A stretch of 64,000 nt of DNA, taken from the NCBI GenBank assembly GCA_943370355.1, contig CALRQP020000004.1:85037-149036 (forward strand). The letters run 5' to 3'. This DNA comes from JADCGM01 sp943370355. GTDB taxonomy: Bacteria > Pseudomonadota > Alphaproteobacteria > Sphingomonadales > Sphingomonadaceae. Position numbers and translations under genes: made by a program. The first letter of the stretch is position 1, and each line of letters opens with the position of its first letter. Below, piece after piece: positions 36,287 to 45,610 of this stretch. The notes under the pieces were generated by a model. It did not search any database. It worked only from the letters and a program-made list of their open reading frames with translations, and was not told where the DNA came from.

Positions 36287-38230
36287 ATGACGAAGGCTGA
36301 TACCAAGCGGCTCGCAACGAGCTTTGTCATCTCGCTGCTGGCGGGTGCGCTCGCAGTCCTGATCGTCACCAATTTCGGCCCGCTCCGCCATCTCGAGATC
36401 GTCACGGGCGACATGCGTATCGCCGCGATGTCGCCGCCGTCCGAGCAATCCAAAGACATTGTCGTCGTCGCGATCGACGAAGGTACGCTGGCGCAATTCC
36501 CCTATCGTTCGCCCGTCGATCGCGAATTCGTCGCCAAGCTCATCCAGGCGATGGAACGCAAGGGTGCCAAGGTCATCGGCGTCGACATTCTGATGGACCA
36601 GGCAACCGAACCCGCCAAGGATGACCTGCTCCGCCAGACGATCCGTTCGACCAAGACGCCGCTGTTTTTCAGCTACTCCTCGCTGCCGGAAATCATGACG
36701 CCGGAACAGCTCGCCTACATCAACGACATGGTGCCGCCGCAGAACCGTGCCGAGGCCAATCTGGTCAAGGATCCGGACGACGACGCGATCCGCTGGATCA
36801 ATCCGGGCGGCAACACGCCGCTGCACCCGCCCGGTTTCGTGCCGAAGGCGCTGACGCTGGCCGGTTATAAAGCACCGACGACACGCGAGGAAATCGCCTG
36901 GAAACCACGCACCTATGTCGATGTGCCGGTCTTCAAACAATATCCGGCCTCGGCGGCGGCGTTCCTCCCCGACGCCTGGTTCAAGGACAAGATCGTGCTG
37001 ATCGGCGCGGTGCTGTCGATCACCGACCGCCACCGCACACCGCTCGCCGTCATCGACGAGGGCGATCAGGGCAATATGCCCGGCATCCTGACGATGGCGC
37101 AGGGCATCTCGCAGTTTATCGAGCACCGCACCTCAAATCGTCTCGGCCTCGGCTGGACAATCGGGATCACGCTGGCTTTCGCAATGCTTGGCTTCGCGAT
37201 CAGCCAGCTCAAGAAGGGCATCGCGTTCAGCTTCGGCGTCGGCGGCATTCTCGTTGCCGCTTACTGGGCCTTCGCCTTCCTCGGCTTCCAGCGCGGCCTG
37301 CCTATCCTGCCCGTTCTCGCCCCGACGCTTGGCTTCGCGCTGTCGCTTTGGATGATGGACACGTTGATCGGCCGCGCCGAGCGCAAGCAACGCCAGTTCG
37401 TGCAGGGTGCCTTCTCACGCTACGTCTCGCCCGACGTCGTCGACCAGCTCGTCAACAACCCTGAGGCAATGTCGATCTCCGGCATCCGCCGCGAGGCGAC
37501 CTTCATCTTCACCGACATCGCCGGCTTCACGACGCTGTCGGAACTGCTGAGTTCGGAGAAGCTGTCGGACGTGCTCAACGCCTATCTCGATGGCGCCTGC
37601 GGCATCATCCAGAAATATGGCGGGACGATCGACAAGTTCATCGGCGACGCGATCATGGCGATCTTCAACGCCCCGATCCCGATGCCCGACCATGCCGAAC
37701 GTGCCGTCAAATGTGCCGTCGAGCTCGACGCCTATGCCGAAGCGTTCCGCAAGGATCAGAATGCCAAGGAGGTGCCGATCGGCATCACCCGCCTCGGCAT
37801 CCACACCGGCATCGCAACGATCGGCAATTTCGGCTCGGCGTCGCGCATGGACTTCACTGCGCTCGGCGACACCGTCAACACCGCGGCACGCACCGAGGGC
37901 GTGAACAAATATTTCGGCACGCGCATCTGCGTCACGCAGGAAACCGTCGCGCTCTGCCCGAATATCCGCTTCCGGCCGATCGGCGACGTGGTGCTGAAGG
38001 GCAAGGTGCAGGCCGTCACGCTGTACAGCCCGGCGCTCGATGACGCCGATCAGGCGCTCTACGACGACTATCTCGTCGCCTTCGATCTTCTTCGCAAGGA
38101 AGACCCGTCTGCGGTCGATGCGATGAATTTGCTTGCAGGCAAGTACCCCGACGACTCTATTATCAAATTCCACCTCGGACGCATCGCCAAGGGGCTGGTG
38201 TCCGCGCGTGTGGTAATGGAAGACAAATAG
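36287..38230 (+). CDS. CHASE2-domain adenylate cyclase (class III)
   Basis: A 647-residue membrane receptor cyclase. One N-terminal helix (about 10-28) precedes a periplasmic CHASE2 sensor domain (about 35-285). Three helices at about 288-360 follow, then the class III catalytic domain (about 385-580). Metal ligands are Asp410 (FTDIAGF) and Asp454 (FIGDAIM). Lys450 and Asp522 are the purine-specifying pair of adenylate cyclases, and Asn531 and Arg535 complete the transition-state set, so ATP-to-cAMP activity is predicted. It lies 28 nt before the TpsB gene. Its signal is presumably periplasmic, which fits sensing the state of the secretion system or cell envelope. Confidence 0.88.
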   Translation: MTKADTKRLATSFVISLLAGALAVLIVTNFGPLRHLEIVTGDMRIAAMSPPSEQSKDIVVVAIDEGTLAQFPYRSPVDREFVAKLIQAMERKGAKVIGVDILMDQATEPAKDDLLRQTIRSTKTPLFFSYSSLPEIMTPEQLAYINDMVPPQNRAEANLVKDPDDDAIRWINPGGNTPLHPPGFVPKALTLAGYKAPTTREEIAWKPRTYVDVPVFKQYPASAAAFLPDAWFKDKIVLIGAVLSITDRHRTPLAVIDEGDQGNMPGILTMAQGISQFIEHRTSNRLGLGWTIGITLAFAMLGFAISQLKKGIAFSFGVGGILVAAYWAFAFLGFQRGLPILPVLAPTLGFALSLWMMDTLIGRAERKQRQFVQGAFSRYVSPDVVDQLVNNPEAMSISGIRREATFIFTDIAGFTTLSELLSSEKLSDVLNAYLDGACGIIQKYGGTIDKFIGDAIMAIFNAPIPMPDHAERAVKCAVELDAYAEAFRKDQNAKEVPIGITRLGIHTGIATIGNFGSASRMDFTALGDTVNTAARTEGVNKYFGTRICVTQETVALCPNIRFRPIGDVVLKGKVQAVTLYSPALDDADQALYDDYLVAFDLLRKEDPSAVDAMNLLAGKYPDDSIIKFHLGRIAKGLVSARVVMEDK

Positions 38231-38258
38231 CGCCATTGGCGATGTGTAGGGGTTGGTT

Positions 38259-39980
38259 TTGAGACGGGCAGTGGTTCTGCGCCTGCTGACGGCGAGCGTG
38301 CTCGCGTCGTCCGCCTCCATGGCGGACGGACAATCGGCTGCGCAGATCCCCAGCACCGCGGACATCTCGCGCCAGCGTGTGCCCGAGCGTCGCGCCCCTG
38401 CCGCCAAGTTCGACCTGCGCATCGAAAGCCCCGAAGCGACCGCCGTCCCCAAGGCTGTCGACCTCATCGAGTTCGAGGTTGCCGACATCCTTGTCAGCGG
38501 CGTCACCGCCTACCCGAAGTCGGAAGTCGATGTGTTCTTCAAGCCGCTGATCGGCACCAAGATCACGCTGGTGAAGCTCCGCGAAGTCGTCGCCAAGCTC
38601 GAAGCCAAATATCGGGCCGACGGCTATTTCCTGTCGCGCGCCTTCATTCCGGCGCAGCGGGTCCGTAAGGGCGCGCTCAAGGTGCAGGTCATCGAAGGCT
38701 ATGTCAGCGACATTCAGGTCGATACCGACGATGAGTCGCTCAATCACCGGCTGACCAAGACGCTGAAGCCGATCCTCAATCACCGCCCGGTGCGCCTCGC
38801 CGATGTCGAGACGGCGCTGCTGCGCATCAACGACATGCCCGGCGTCGTCGCCACCTCGGTGCTGCGTCCCGGCACCGCGACCGGCGCATCGGAACTTGTG
38901 CTGACTGCCGCCAATGCGCCGCCGTCTTTCGGTGCCTCGCTGGGCAACACCTCCTCGAAAGAATTGGGTCCTTGGGTACTCGGCGGCAGCGCGGGGTTCA
39001 GCAACCCGTTCGGCCGCACCGGCGCGCTCGACCTGACCGCCGCGATCGGCGACGAGAAGCTCAACGAAATCAAGTCCGGCAGCGTCCGCTACACCGAGCC
39101 GCTTGGCCATTCGGGCGCGTCGGTCAGCATCGGCGCGCTCGTCGCTAAGGCCAACCCGGGCGGCAGCGTCAAGGCACTGGGCATCGACAGCTTCGTGACC
39201 TCCTTCTCGGGCAAGGTTCACACCCCCATCATCCGCACCCGTGCCAATTCACTGTTCTTCGATGTCGGCCTATCGGTGAACAGCACCCGCACCAAGGCGG
39301 CCGGCGTGCTGATCGGCCGCGACAAGACCACCGTCGGCGAACTGACCGCCTCCTATCAGCAGAATGGCTTCCTGAACGGCAGTACGACGATCACCGGCAG
39401 CGTCTTCCACCGCTTCGGCTTCTTCGGCGCGAACACCGCCAGCGCCCCCCTGCCCTCGGTCCAGGGCTTCGACGTGCGCTTTACGCGCTTCGCATATAGC
39501 CTGCAGCGCACCCAATATCTGCCGAAGCAGTTCAGCGCGTTACTGCAGATCCAGGGCCAATACAGCCGCGACAATCTGCTGTCGGGCGAGCTCATTTCCT
39601 TTGGTGGCCCATCGATCGGCCGCGGCTATGACCCGTCGCTGATCGCCGGCGATCGCGGCCTCGGCGGCCTGCTCGAGCTGCGTTACGACCCAAATTTCAA
39701 GATCGACAAGAAGTTCACCCGGCCGCAGCTCTATGTCTTCGCCGACGCGGCGCGGACCGCGACACTGGCAAACAGCTACCCGAACCCTACGAATCCGACC
39801 GGGCCGGTCATCGTCACGGCCAAGAGCACTGACAAACTCTATTCGGCCGGCGGCGGCGTGCGCTTCGACCTGTTCCAGCACGGCCATTTCGATGTGCAGT
39901 TCGCCGACGGGCTGCGCAAATTCGCCGGATCGAGCGCCCGCAACCCGCGCGTCACGCTGACGGCCAGCGTCGGCTTCTGA
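38259..39980 (+). CDS. Two-partner-secretion transporter (TpsB; ShlB/FhaC family)
   Basis: A 573-residue outer-membrane transporter of the Omp85 superfamily. It has a signal peptide, a POTRA part (about 65-200, with GVTAYPKSEVDVFFKPLIG) and a C-terminal 16-strand-type barrel ending TASVGF. It should export the FhaB-like protein at 24258. I choose the TTG at 38259 because AGGGG (38248-38252) sits 6 nt upstream; the in-frame TTG at 38253 would leave no spacing. The four genes between TpsA and TpsB are unusual for such systems. Confidence 0.88.
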   Translation: MRRAVVLRLLTASVLASSASMADGQSAAQIPSTADISRQRVPERRAPAAKFDLRIESPEATAVPKAVDLIEFEVADILVSGVTAYPKSEVDVFFKPLIGTKITLVKLREVVAKLEAKYRADGYFLSRAFIPAQRVRKGALKVQVIEGYVSDIQVDTDDESLNHRLTKTLKPILNHRPVRLADVETALLRINDMPGVVATSVLRPGTATGASELVLTAANAPPSFGASLGNTSSKELGPWVLGGSAGFSNPFGRTGALDLTAAIGDEKLNEIKSGSVRYTEPLGHSGASVSIGALVAKANPGGSVKALGIDSFVTSFSGKVHTPIIRTRANSLFFDVGLSVNSTRTKAAGVLIGRDKTTVGELTASYQQNGFLNGSTTITGSVFHRFGFFGANTASAPLPSVQGFDVRFTRFAYSLQRTQYLPKQFSALLQIQGQYSRDNLLSGELISFGGPSIGRGYDPSLIAGDRGLGGLLELRYDPNFKIDKKFTRPQLYVFADAARTATLANSYPNPTNPTGPVIVTAKSTDKLYSAGGGVRFDLFQHGHFDVQFADGLRKFAGSSARNPRVTLTASVGF

Positions 39981-39984
39981 GGCT

Positions 39985-41061
39985 GTGTCCGACCTCGCGG
40001 CCTTCTTCTGCCGCGTAACGCCGCCCGAAACCCCTGCCCTTATCGTCCGTCGCACCGCGCTCGAGCACAACCTCGCGACGATGCAGGCCCCCTGCGATGC
40101 CGCCGGCGTCGGCCTCCGCGCCCATGGCAAGATGCACAAATGCGGGGCACTCGCCCGCCGCCAGATCGAAATCGGCGCGATCGGCCTCTGCTGCCAGACG
40201 GTCGGTGAGGCGGAAGCCTTTGCGCGCGCAGGCATCGCCGACCTCCTGATCACCGCGCCCGTACCCCTTGCAGATGCAGTGCGGGTCGCAGCCCTGACGC
40301 CCACCGCCCGCATCGCCGCCGTCGTCGATGACCCCGCGCAGATCGCCGCCTATGCCGCGACCTGTGCCAACTTGAACCTCGTCGTCGATATCGACCCCGG
40401 CCTGCACCGTGCCGGTTGTACGCCAGCCGAGGCCGTACCGCTCGCCCAACGCATCGCCGCCACCCCGCACCTGCGTTTCGATGGCATCCAGGCCTATGCG
40501 GGGCATCTGCAGCATGTCGGGGACCGCGCCGCCCGGGAAGCTGCCAATGCCGCCGTCACCGCCATGCTGACCGGCGTGATCGCCGACCTCAACGCCGCCG
40601 GACTGCCGCCCGCCCGTATCACCGGCGGCGGCACCGGCACCTTCGCCTATGACCTAGCGGGCGGCGTGTTCACCGAGCTGCAAGCCGGTTCCTACGCGTT
40701 CATGGACGTCGAATATACCGACTGCGGCGCACCCGCCGGCGACTGGCCGTTCGAGCCGGCGCTGTTCGTCGCGGCGACTGTCGTCTCTGCCCGCCACGCC
40801 ACGCATGTCACCTGCAACGCCGGCCTCAAGGCGCTGTCAGTCGATGGCCCCGCGCCGCGCGTGACCTCGCACCCCGACTGTACCTGGCGCTCGATGGGCG
40901 ACGAGCATGGCGCGATCATCGGCGAGACCCTCCCCGCGCTCGGCGAAATCGTCTGGCTCCAGCCCGGCCATATCGACCCGACGGTCAATCTCTATTCGCG
41001 GATGTTCGTCGCGGATGAGGAAGGCGCGATCGACCCTTGGCCGATCGACGCGCGCCGCTAA
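39985..41061 (+). CDS. DSD1-family PLP enzyme (D-threonine aldolase / D-serine dehydratase type)
   Basis: A 358-residue fold-type III PLP enzyme with an alanine-racemase-like N-terminal barrel. The PLP lysine is in RAHGKMHK (Lys49), a variant of the RPHxKTHK block. The C-terminal metal and PLP region reads PGHIDPTVNLY. GTG at 39985 is the likely start, 4 nt after the TpsB stop, although no strong ribosome binding site is seen. Family members cleave D-threonine or dehydrate D-serine; sequence alone does not decide which. It ends convergently on the kinase gene, sharing 4 nt. Confidence 0.82.
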   Translation: MSDLAAFFCRVTPPETPALIVRRTALEHNLATMQAPCDAAGVGLRAHGKMHKCGALARRQIEIGAIGLCCQTVGEAEAFARAGIADLLITAPVPLADAVRVAALTPTARIAAVVDDPAQIAAYAATCANLNLVVDIDPGLHRAGCTPAEAVPLAQRIAATPHLRFDGIQAYAGHLQHVGDRAAREAANAAVTAMLTGVIADLNAAGLPPARITGGGTGTFAYDLAGGVFTELQAGSYAFMDVEYTDCGAPAGDWPFEPALFVAATVVSARHATHVTCNAGLKALSVDGPAPRVTSHPDCTWRSMGDEHGAIIGETLPALGEIVWLQPGHIDPTVNLYSRMFVADEEGAIDPWPIDARR

Positions 41062-42458
41062 ACCCCCGGCAACCGCAGCGTCACGGCAAGCCCGCCCAGA
41101 TCCTCGGACTCGCCAAGCTCGACCGACCCGCCGTAAATCTCCGCAACATCGCGCACGATCGCCAGGCCAAGTCCCGTCCCCGGTAGTGCGGTATCGAGCC
41201 GCGCCCCGCGCTGGAAAAGTTCGCCGCGCCGGTCTTCGGGAATGCCCGCCCCGTCATCCTCGACGATGATGTCGATGCCCATGGCGGCCCGCGTCACCGT
41301 CACGAACACCCGTCCGCCGCCATATTTGGCGGCATTGTCGACGAGGTTGCCGAGCATCTCCTCAAGGTCCTGCCGCTCGCCGCGAAACGCTGCCTTGCGA
41401 TCGCCCGCGATGTCGATGACCACCTCGCGCTCGCCGTGGATCTGGGTGATCGCGCGCTGCAACGCCTCAAGCGACGGCCAGACCTCGGCCCGCGCGCCGA
41501 CCGCCGCGCGCCGCCCGATCGCCCGGGCACGCGCGAGATGATGGTCGACATGCCGCTGCATCATCGCGGTTTCGCGCAATACGCTCTGCGGCAGGTCGGC
41601 GGCGCTGCTGCGCGCCTCGCCCATCAGCACGCTCATCGGCGTCTTCAGCGCATGCGCGAGATTGCCGGCATGCATGCGCGCCGCCTCGGCCTGCGCCTCG
41701 GTATGATCGAGCAGTGCGTTCAATTCACCGACCAGCGGCGCGATTTCGGGCGGAAAGTCGCTGAGCACCCGCGTCGTCGCACCCGACCGCACCCCGGCAA
41801 TCGCCCGGCTGACCCGGCGCAGCGGCCACAATCCATAGGTCGCCTGCAGCGCCACGAGCGCAATCAGCCCCGCCCCCAGCGCCGACAGCGACCAGCCGAG
41901 CGTCGAGCGCAACCGGCCGATCTGCGCGTCGAGATCGGCCGTCGATTGCGCAACCTGAAAGCGGAAGCTGACCGGCGACCCGGGAATCGTCGCATTGCGC
42001 TCGACGATCCGCAGCGGCTCGTTCGTCAGTTCGTCACTGGTATAGGCATGCGGCCGCTTATCGGCGGGTTCAGTCAGATGCCCGTCAAGCGCGCGGTCCC
42101 ACAGCGAGCGCGAGCGGAACGGCGGCAGACCCGGCGCGCTGACCTGCCAGTAGAGGCCCGAATAGGGTTCGAAGAAGCGCTGGTCGCCGAGCGGCCGGCT
42201 GAAGAACACCTCACCGTCGGGCCCGATCTCTGCCGACGACACCATCGCGGTCAGCGCATAATTGAGCTGCCCGTCGAAGTTGCGGAAGATCGTGCCCGTC
42301 ATCGTGCGGTCGAGCGCATAGCCGCCGATCGCCAGCAGCGGGATGATCCACGCCGCAGCAACCAGCACCATGCGCCGCGTCAGCGACCCCGGCTGGAACA
42401 GCCAGAACCCGGCGCGTGGTGCCTCAGGCGGTGCGGGGGTCGTCGAGGCTGTAGCCAA
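41058..42458 (-). CDS. Sensor histidine kinase
   Basis: A 466-residue inner-membrane kinase of the PhoQ/QseC-like class. Helices lie at about 30-48 and 188-210 around a periplasmic sensor, followed by a HAMP-like linker. The H box is AGNLAHALKTP (His269); the N box is NLVDNAAKYG; G boxes are DDGAGIP and GTGLGLAIV. It overlaps the regulator gene by 35 nt and is its cognate partner. Confidence 0.92.
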   Translation of the reverse strand: MATASTTPAPPEAPRAGFWLFQPGSLTRRMVLVAAAWIIPLLAIGGYALDRTMTGTIFRNFDGQLNYALTAMVSSAEIGPDGEVFFSRPLGDQRFFEPYSGLYWQVSAPGLPPFRSRSLWDRALDGHLTEPADKRPHAYTSDELTNEPLRIVERNATIPGSPVSFRFQVAQSTADLDAQIGRLRSTLGWSLSALGAGLIALVALQATYGLWPLRRVSRAIAGVRSGATTRVLSDFPPEIAPLVGELNALLDHTEAQAEAARMHAGNLAHALKTPMSVLMGEARSSAADLPQSVLRETAMMQRHVDHHLARARAIGRRAAVGARAEVWPSLEALQRAITQIHGEREVVIDIAGDRKAAFRGERQDLEEMLGNLVDNAAKYGGGRVFVTVTRAAMGIDIIVEDDGAGIPEDRRGELFQRGARLDTALPGTGLGLAIVRDVAEIYGGSVELGESEDLGGLAVTLRLPGV

Positions 42459-43092
42459 GGCCGCGGATCGTGTTGATCAGCTCGGCACCGAGCTTCTTGC
42501 GGATACGCGTGATGAACACTTCGATGGTGTTCGAATCCCGGTCGAAATCCTGATCATAGATATGTTCGATAAGCTCGGTACGCGACACGACCTTGCCCTT
42601 GTGGTGCATCAGGTAGCTCAGCAGCTTGAACTCCTGCGCGGTCAACCGCACCGGCTCGCCGTCGAGCGTGACCCGGCCCGATCGCGTATCCAGCCGCACG
42701 CCGCCGGCAATCAGTTCGGACGACGCCTTGCCTGCCGCACGGCGGATCAGCGCCCGCAGCCGGGCGATCAATTCCTCCGTCTGGAACGGCTTGGCGAGAT
42801 AATCGTCGGCACCCGCATCGAGGCCCGCGACCTTGTCCGACCAGCTGTCGCGTGCGGTCAGTACCAGCACGGGCGTCGTCTTGCCCTCCTTGCGCCAGCG
42901 GTCGAGCACGGTCAGGCCATCGACTTCCGGCAAGCCGAGATCGAGGATCACCGCGTCATAATTCTCGGTCGAGCCAAGGTAATGCCCATCCTCTCCGTCC
43001 GACGCCGTGTCGACCGCATAGCCGGCGCCCTCAAGCGCGGTGCGCAGCTGGCGCTGCAAATTGGGCTCGTCCTCGACGATCAACAGTCGCAT
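42424..43092 (-). CDS. OmpR/PhoP-family response regulator
   Basis: A 222-residue regulator with receiver (MRLLIVEDEP; phosphorylated Asp51 in AVILDLGLP; Lys in LAKPFQ) and C-terminal winged-helix DNA-binding domain (EFKLLSYLMHHKGKVVSR). The ATG at 43092 gives the standard receiver start. It lies 1 nt after the PepSY gene and overlaps the kinase gene, so all three are one operon. Confidence 0.93.
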   Translation of the reverse strand: MRLLIVEDEPNLQRQLRTALEGAGYAVDTASDGEDGHYLGSTENYDAVILDLGLPEVDGLTVLDRWRKEGKTTPVLVLTARDSWSDKVAGLDAGADDYLAKPFQTEELIARLRALIRRAAGKASSELIAGGVRLDTRSGRVTLDGEPVRLTAQEFKLLSYLMHHKGKVVSRTELIEHIYDQDFDRDSNTIEVFITRIRKKLGAELINTIRGLGYSLDDPRTA

Positions 43093-43093
43093 G

Positions 43094-43411
43094 TCAGTTT
43101 CCCGATGTCCCGATGACCCGGCCCGTGCGCGCATCGACATCGATGAACCGGACCGTGCCATTCTGCATATATTTCAGCCGATAGGTCCGCGTTGCCGCAT
43201 CATAGTCGCTGCCGATGAAATTCCCCGGCACACGGCCCGATACCTGCGCGATGATATCGCCGAGCGGCCGGATCTGGCCCGCCCGCGCCTGCGCGAACGC
43301 CTCGTCCTGGTCGCCGCGCTGCGCGAACGCCGGCATCGACGCGCCGAGCAGCATCGCGGCCCCGGCCATCGCCGTCCATCGCCTCGCCCAGTTTCTTTTC
43401 ACGCAAACCAT
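43094..43411 (-). CDS. Exported PepSY-domain protein
   Basis: A 105-residue protein with a signal peptide (AAMLLGASMPAFAQ) and a single PepSY-like domain ending YMQNGTVRFIDVDARTGRVIG. Single PepSY proteins often precede PhoPQ-like pairs and may tune the kinase from the periplasm. I use the ATG at 43411; an upstream in-frame ATG at 43540 would put a cysteine-rich, non-signal segment in front. Confidence 0.8.
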   Translation of the reverse strand: MVCVKRNWARRWTAMAGAAMLLGASMPAFAQRGDQDEAFAQARAGQIRPLGDIIAQVSGRVPGNFIGSDYDAATRTYRLKYMQNGTVRFIDVDARTGRVIGTSGN

Positions 43412-43470
43412 GGGATCACCCGTAAGCCCGTTGCACTGAACATCCTCTGAATGCGCGGTGCACCCGCCAT

Positions 43471-44694
43471 TCAGCTTTCGCCCGCATCGACGATCGCGGT
43501 TGCCGCAAGATCCGAGGTCACATTGCCGACAGTGCGCCATAGATCGGGCAATATCTCGACCGCCAGCAGCAATGGCAACACACCGACCGGCACGCCCATT
43601 GCCAGGCAGGCTGGGACGATGACGACGAAGAAGGTACTGGCGCTCGCCACGCCGACCACGGCGAGGCTGCCGATCGCCGCGATGCCGATGCCAGCCGCAT
43701 ATTGCGCCAGCGTCGGCTGTACGCCCGACAGATGCGCGACGAAGATCACCACTGCGAGATTGCCCGCCGGACTGGTCGCCCGGTACAGCGCGACCGCGAG
43801 CGGCAGCACCAGCGCGCGCACCCGCTCCGAAATGCCCATCTCATGCGCGGCATCCAGCATCGCCGGCAGCGTCGCCAGCGACGATTGCGTGCCGAGCGCC
43901 ACCGCCTGCGACGGCAGCGCCGCCTTGGCGAACCGCCACAGCCCGACCCGGCTCCAGATCGCCACCGACGGATAGGTGATGAGCAGCAACTGCAGGATCA
44001 GCACCATGCTGACGAGGATCACATATTGCAGGATCGCGCCGACCGCTGCGAAGCCGGTCCGGTAGCCAACCGAAAAGGCCAGCGCGAACACGCCGAGCGG
44101 GGCCAGCCACAGCACCCATCCGATGATGACGAACATCGCGTCGGAGACGGCGCGGAACAGCCCGAGCAGCCGTTCGCGCGGCTCTACATCCAGCCGCGTC
44201 ACCGCGAAGCCGAGCACGACGCCGAACAGCACGATCGGCAGCATGTCGCCTGACGACAGCGCCGCGAAAATATTCGACGGCACGATCCCGGTCAGCGTTT
44301 CGGCTGTCGAGGGGATCGGCGGCACTGCGGACGGGTTGGCACCGGCGGTCAGCGCAGCGGCAACACCCGGCTCGATTGGCCACAGCCACAGGATCGCCTC
44401 GGACACCACCACCGCGAACACCGCGCCAACGACGACGAACAGCGCGAACCAGGCCAGCGCCCGCGCCGTCATTCCGCCGGATTTCGCCGCGTCGGCGGCC
44501 GAGGCGATACCGGTCACCAGCAACGCCAGCACCAGCGGGATGATCGTCATCTTCAGCGCATTGAGCCAGACCGCGCCCACTGGTTCGATCACCGCCGCCG
44601 CGCCTGGCGCAAACGCCGCGCCCGATGCCAGCAACAGCGCGCCAAGCGCCAGACCGGCAGCAAGACCAAGCAATATGCGCGACGTGTTCGACAT
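43471..44694 (-). CDS. Dicarboxylate/amino acid:cation symporter (DAACS family)
   Basis: A 407-residue symporter of the DctA/GltP family with about eight membrane helices and two re-entrant loops. The conserved serine-rich loop appears as LGTQSSLATLP and the substrate/ion segment as YRATSPAGNLAVVIFVAH. Substrate could be C4-dicarboxylate, glutamate or serine. I choose the ATG at 44694 over a TTG 30 nt upstream. The gene ends 60 nt before the PepSY gene. Confidence 0.85.
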   Translation of the reverse strand: MSNTSRILLGLAAGLALGALLLASGAAFAPGAAAVIEPVGAVWLNALKMTIIPLVLALLVTGIASAADAAKSGGMTARALAWFALFVVVGAVFAVVVSEAILWLWPIEPGVAAALTAGANPSAVPPIPSTAETLTGIVPSNIFAALSSGDMLPIVLFGVVLGFAVTRLDVEPRERLLGLFRAVSDAMFVIIGWVLWLAPLGVFALAFSVGYRTGFAAVGAILQYVILVSMVLILQLLLITYPSVAIWSRVGLWRFAKAALPSQAVALGTQSSLATLPAMLDAAHEMGISERVRALVLPLAVALYRATSPAGNLAVVIFVAHLSGVQPTLAQYAAGIGIAAIGSLAVVGVASASTFFVVIVPACLAMGVPVGVLPLLLAVEILPDLWRTVGNVTSDLAATAIVDAGES

Positions 44695-44838
44695 CCGAGC
44701 TTTGTGGCCGGTCAGACGCGCCAAGGCAACTTGCGATGGGGAACCCGGCTTGGCGTGGGAGCCTCTCCCCCCGGCAACTGTCGGAATTCTTTACACCTAC
44801 GAAACAGCTGGATTACTAAGTGCTTGATGCTGCTCACT

Positions 44839-44854
44839 TGGCACAATTCCTGCT
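44839..44854 (+). promoter_or_regulatory. Sigma54 (RpoN)-type promoter of the PEP-CTERM gene
   Basis: TGGCAC-N5-CTGCT has the -24 GG (44840-44841) and -12 GC (44852-44853) with exactly 10 nt between, and a full TGGCAC. The start would be near 44866, about 40 nt before the GTG. A TGT-N11-ACA inverted motif at 44779-44795 could be an enhancer site. RpoN control of PEP-CTERM genes through PrsR is known in other bacteria. Confidence 0.6.
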
Positions 44855-44904
44855 TCGTTCCGCGAAAGCAACGACGCATCGTCGCTGCCGGGGAAAGGCT
44901 TTTT

Positions 44905-45552
44905 GTGCTGAAGACTGCTTTGAAGACTCTGTCCGTCGCTCTCCTGCTTGGTGGCAGCGCCCTCACCAGCGCCGCGACGATCACCGTGGTGCAGACGCTC
45001 GACCTGTCGCAGCTCGACCTCAGCAGCAGCGCCGCCACCTTCAATTCGAACTCGCTCGATAGCGGGCCGTTCAACGTGTTCGACGGTGACACCATCGACT
45101 TCACGCTGAAATTCGTCGGCAACCAGTCGCTGAAGGTGACCAATCTCAGCACCTTTTACGGCGTCGTCTACAATCCGAACGGCATCGGCGGCTCCGCCGG
45201 CGTCGGCACCGTCAACTTCCTGAACGCCACCGGTCCGATCAACAGCAGCTTCGGCGTCAATTACGGCAGCGCGTGCTGCCATCACCTTGGCCCGATCCTC
45301 CAGGCCAACCAGTTCATCACCGGCCCCGGCCAGGTCGAATTCTCCGGAATTCGCACCGTCGTCACCTACGGCGGTTTCGGCGGTACGACCATTTACGGCT
45401 TCCTGTTCGGCGCCTTCACCGACAACGGCAGCTTTGAAGCCGGCACCAACGGCGGCGAAGGCCCTGTCGATGCGCCGGAACCGGCAGCGCTCGTGCTGCT
45501 CGGCGGCGGCCTGCTCGGCCTCGCCGGCCTGCGCCGCCGCCGCGCCGCCTGA
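44905..45552 (+). CDS. PEP-CTERM sorting-domain protein
   Basis: A 215-residue secreted protein. A signal peptide covers residues 1-25 (KTALKTLSVALLLGGSALTSAA), a beta-rich body follows, and the C-terminus is the exosortase signal: PEPAALVLLGGGLLG then LAGLRRRRAA. Exosortase would cleave at Pro-Glu-Pro; no exosortase gene lies in the window. I use the GTG at 44905, preceded by GGGAAAGG at 6 nt, because it gives a proper signal peptide. Probable envelope or exopolysaccharide-associated protein. A strong terminator follows. Confidence 0.85.
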   Translation: MLKTALKTLSVALLLGGSALTSAATITVVQTLDLSQLDLSSSAATFNSNSLDSGPFNVFDGDTIDFTLKFVGNQSLKVTNLSTFYGVVYNPNGIGGSAGVGTVNFLNATGPINSSFGVNYGSACCHHLGPILQANQFITGPGQVEFSGIRTVVTYGGFGGTTIYGFLFGAFTDNGSFEAGTNGGEGPVDAPEPAALVLLGGGLLGLAGLRRRRAA

Positions 45553-45574
45553 TCCAGATCACTTCGACCGGGAC

Positions 45575-45606
45575 AGCCCGCCGGCCCCAAAGCCGGCGGG
45601 CTTTTT
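45575..45606 (+). terminator. Rho-independent terminator of the PEP-CTERM gene
   Basis: An 11-bp GC-rich stem (45575-45585 with 45592-45602) with a 6-nt loop ends in TTTTT. It stands 22 nt after the stop, and 4 nt beyond it lies the stop of the convergent CAP gene. Confidence 0.88.
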
Positions 45607-45610
45607 CGTG

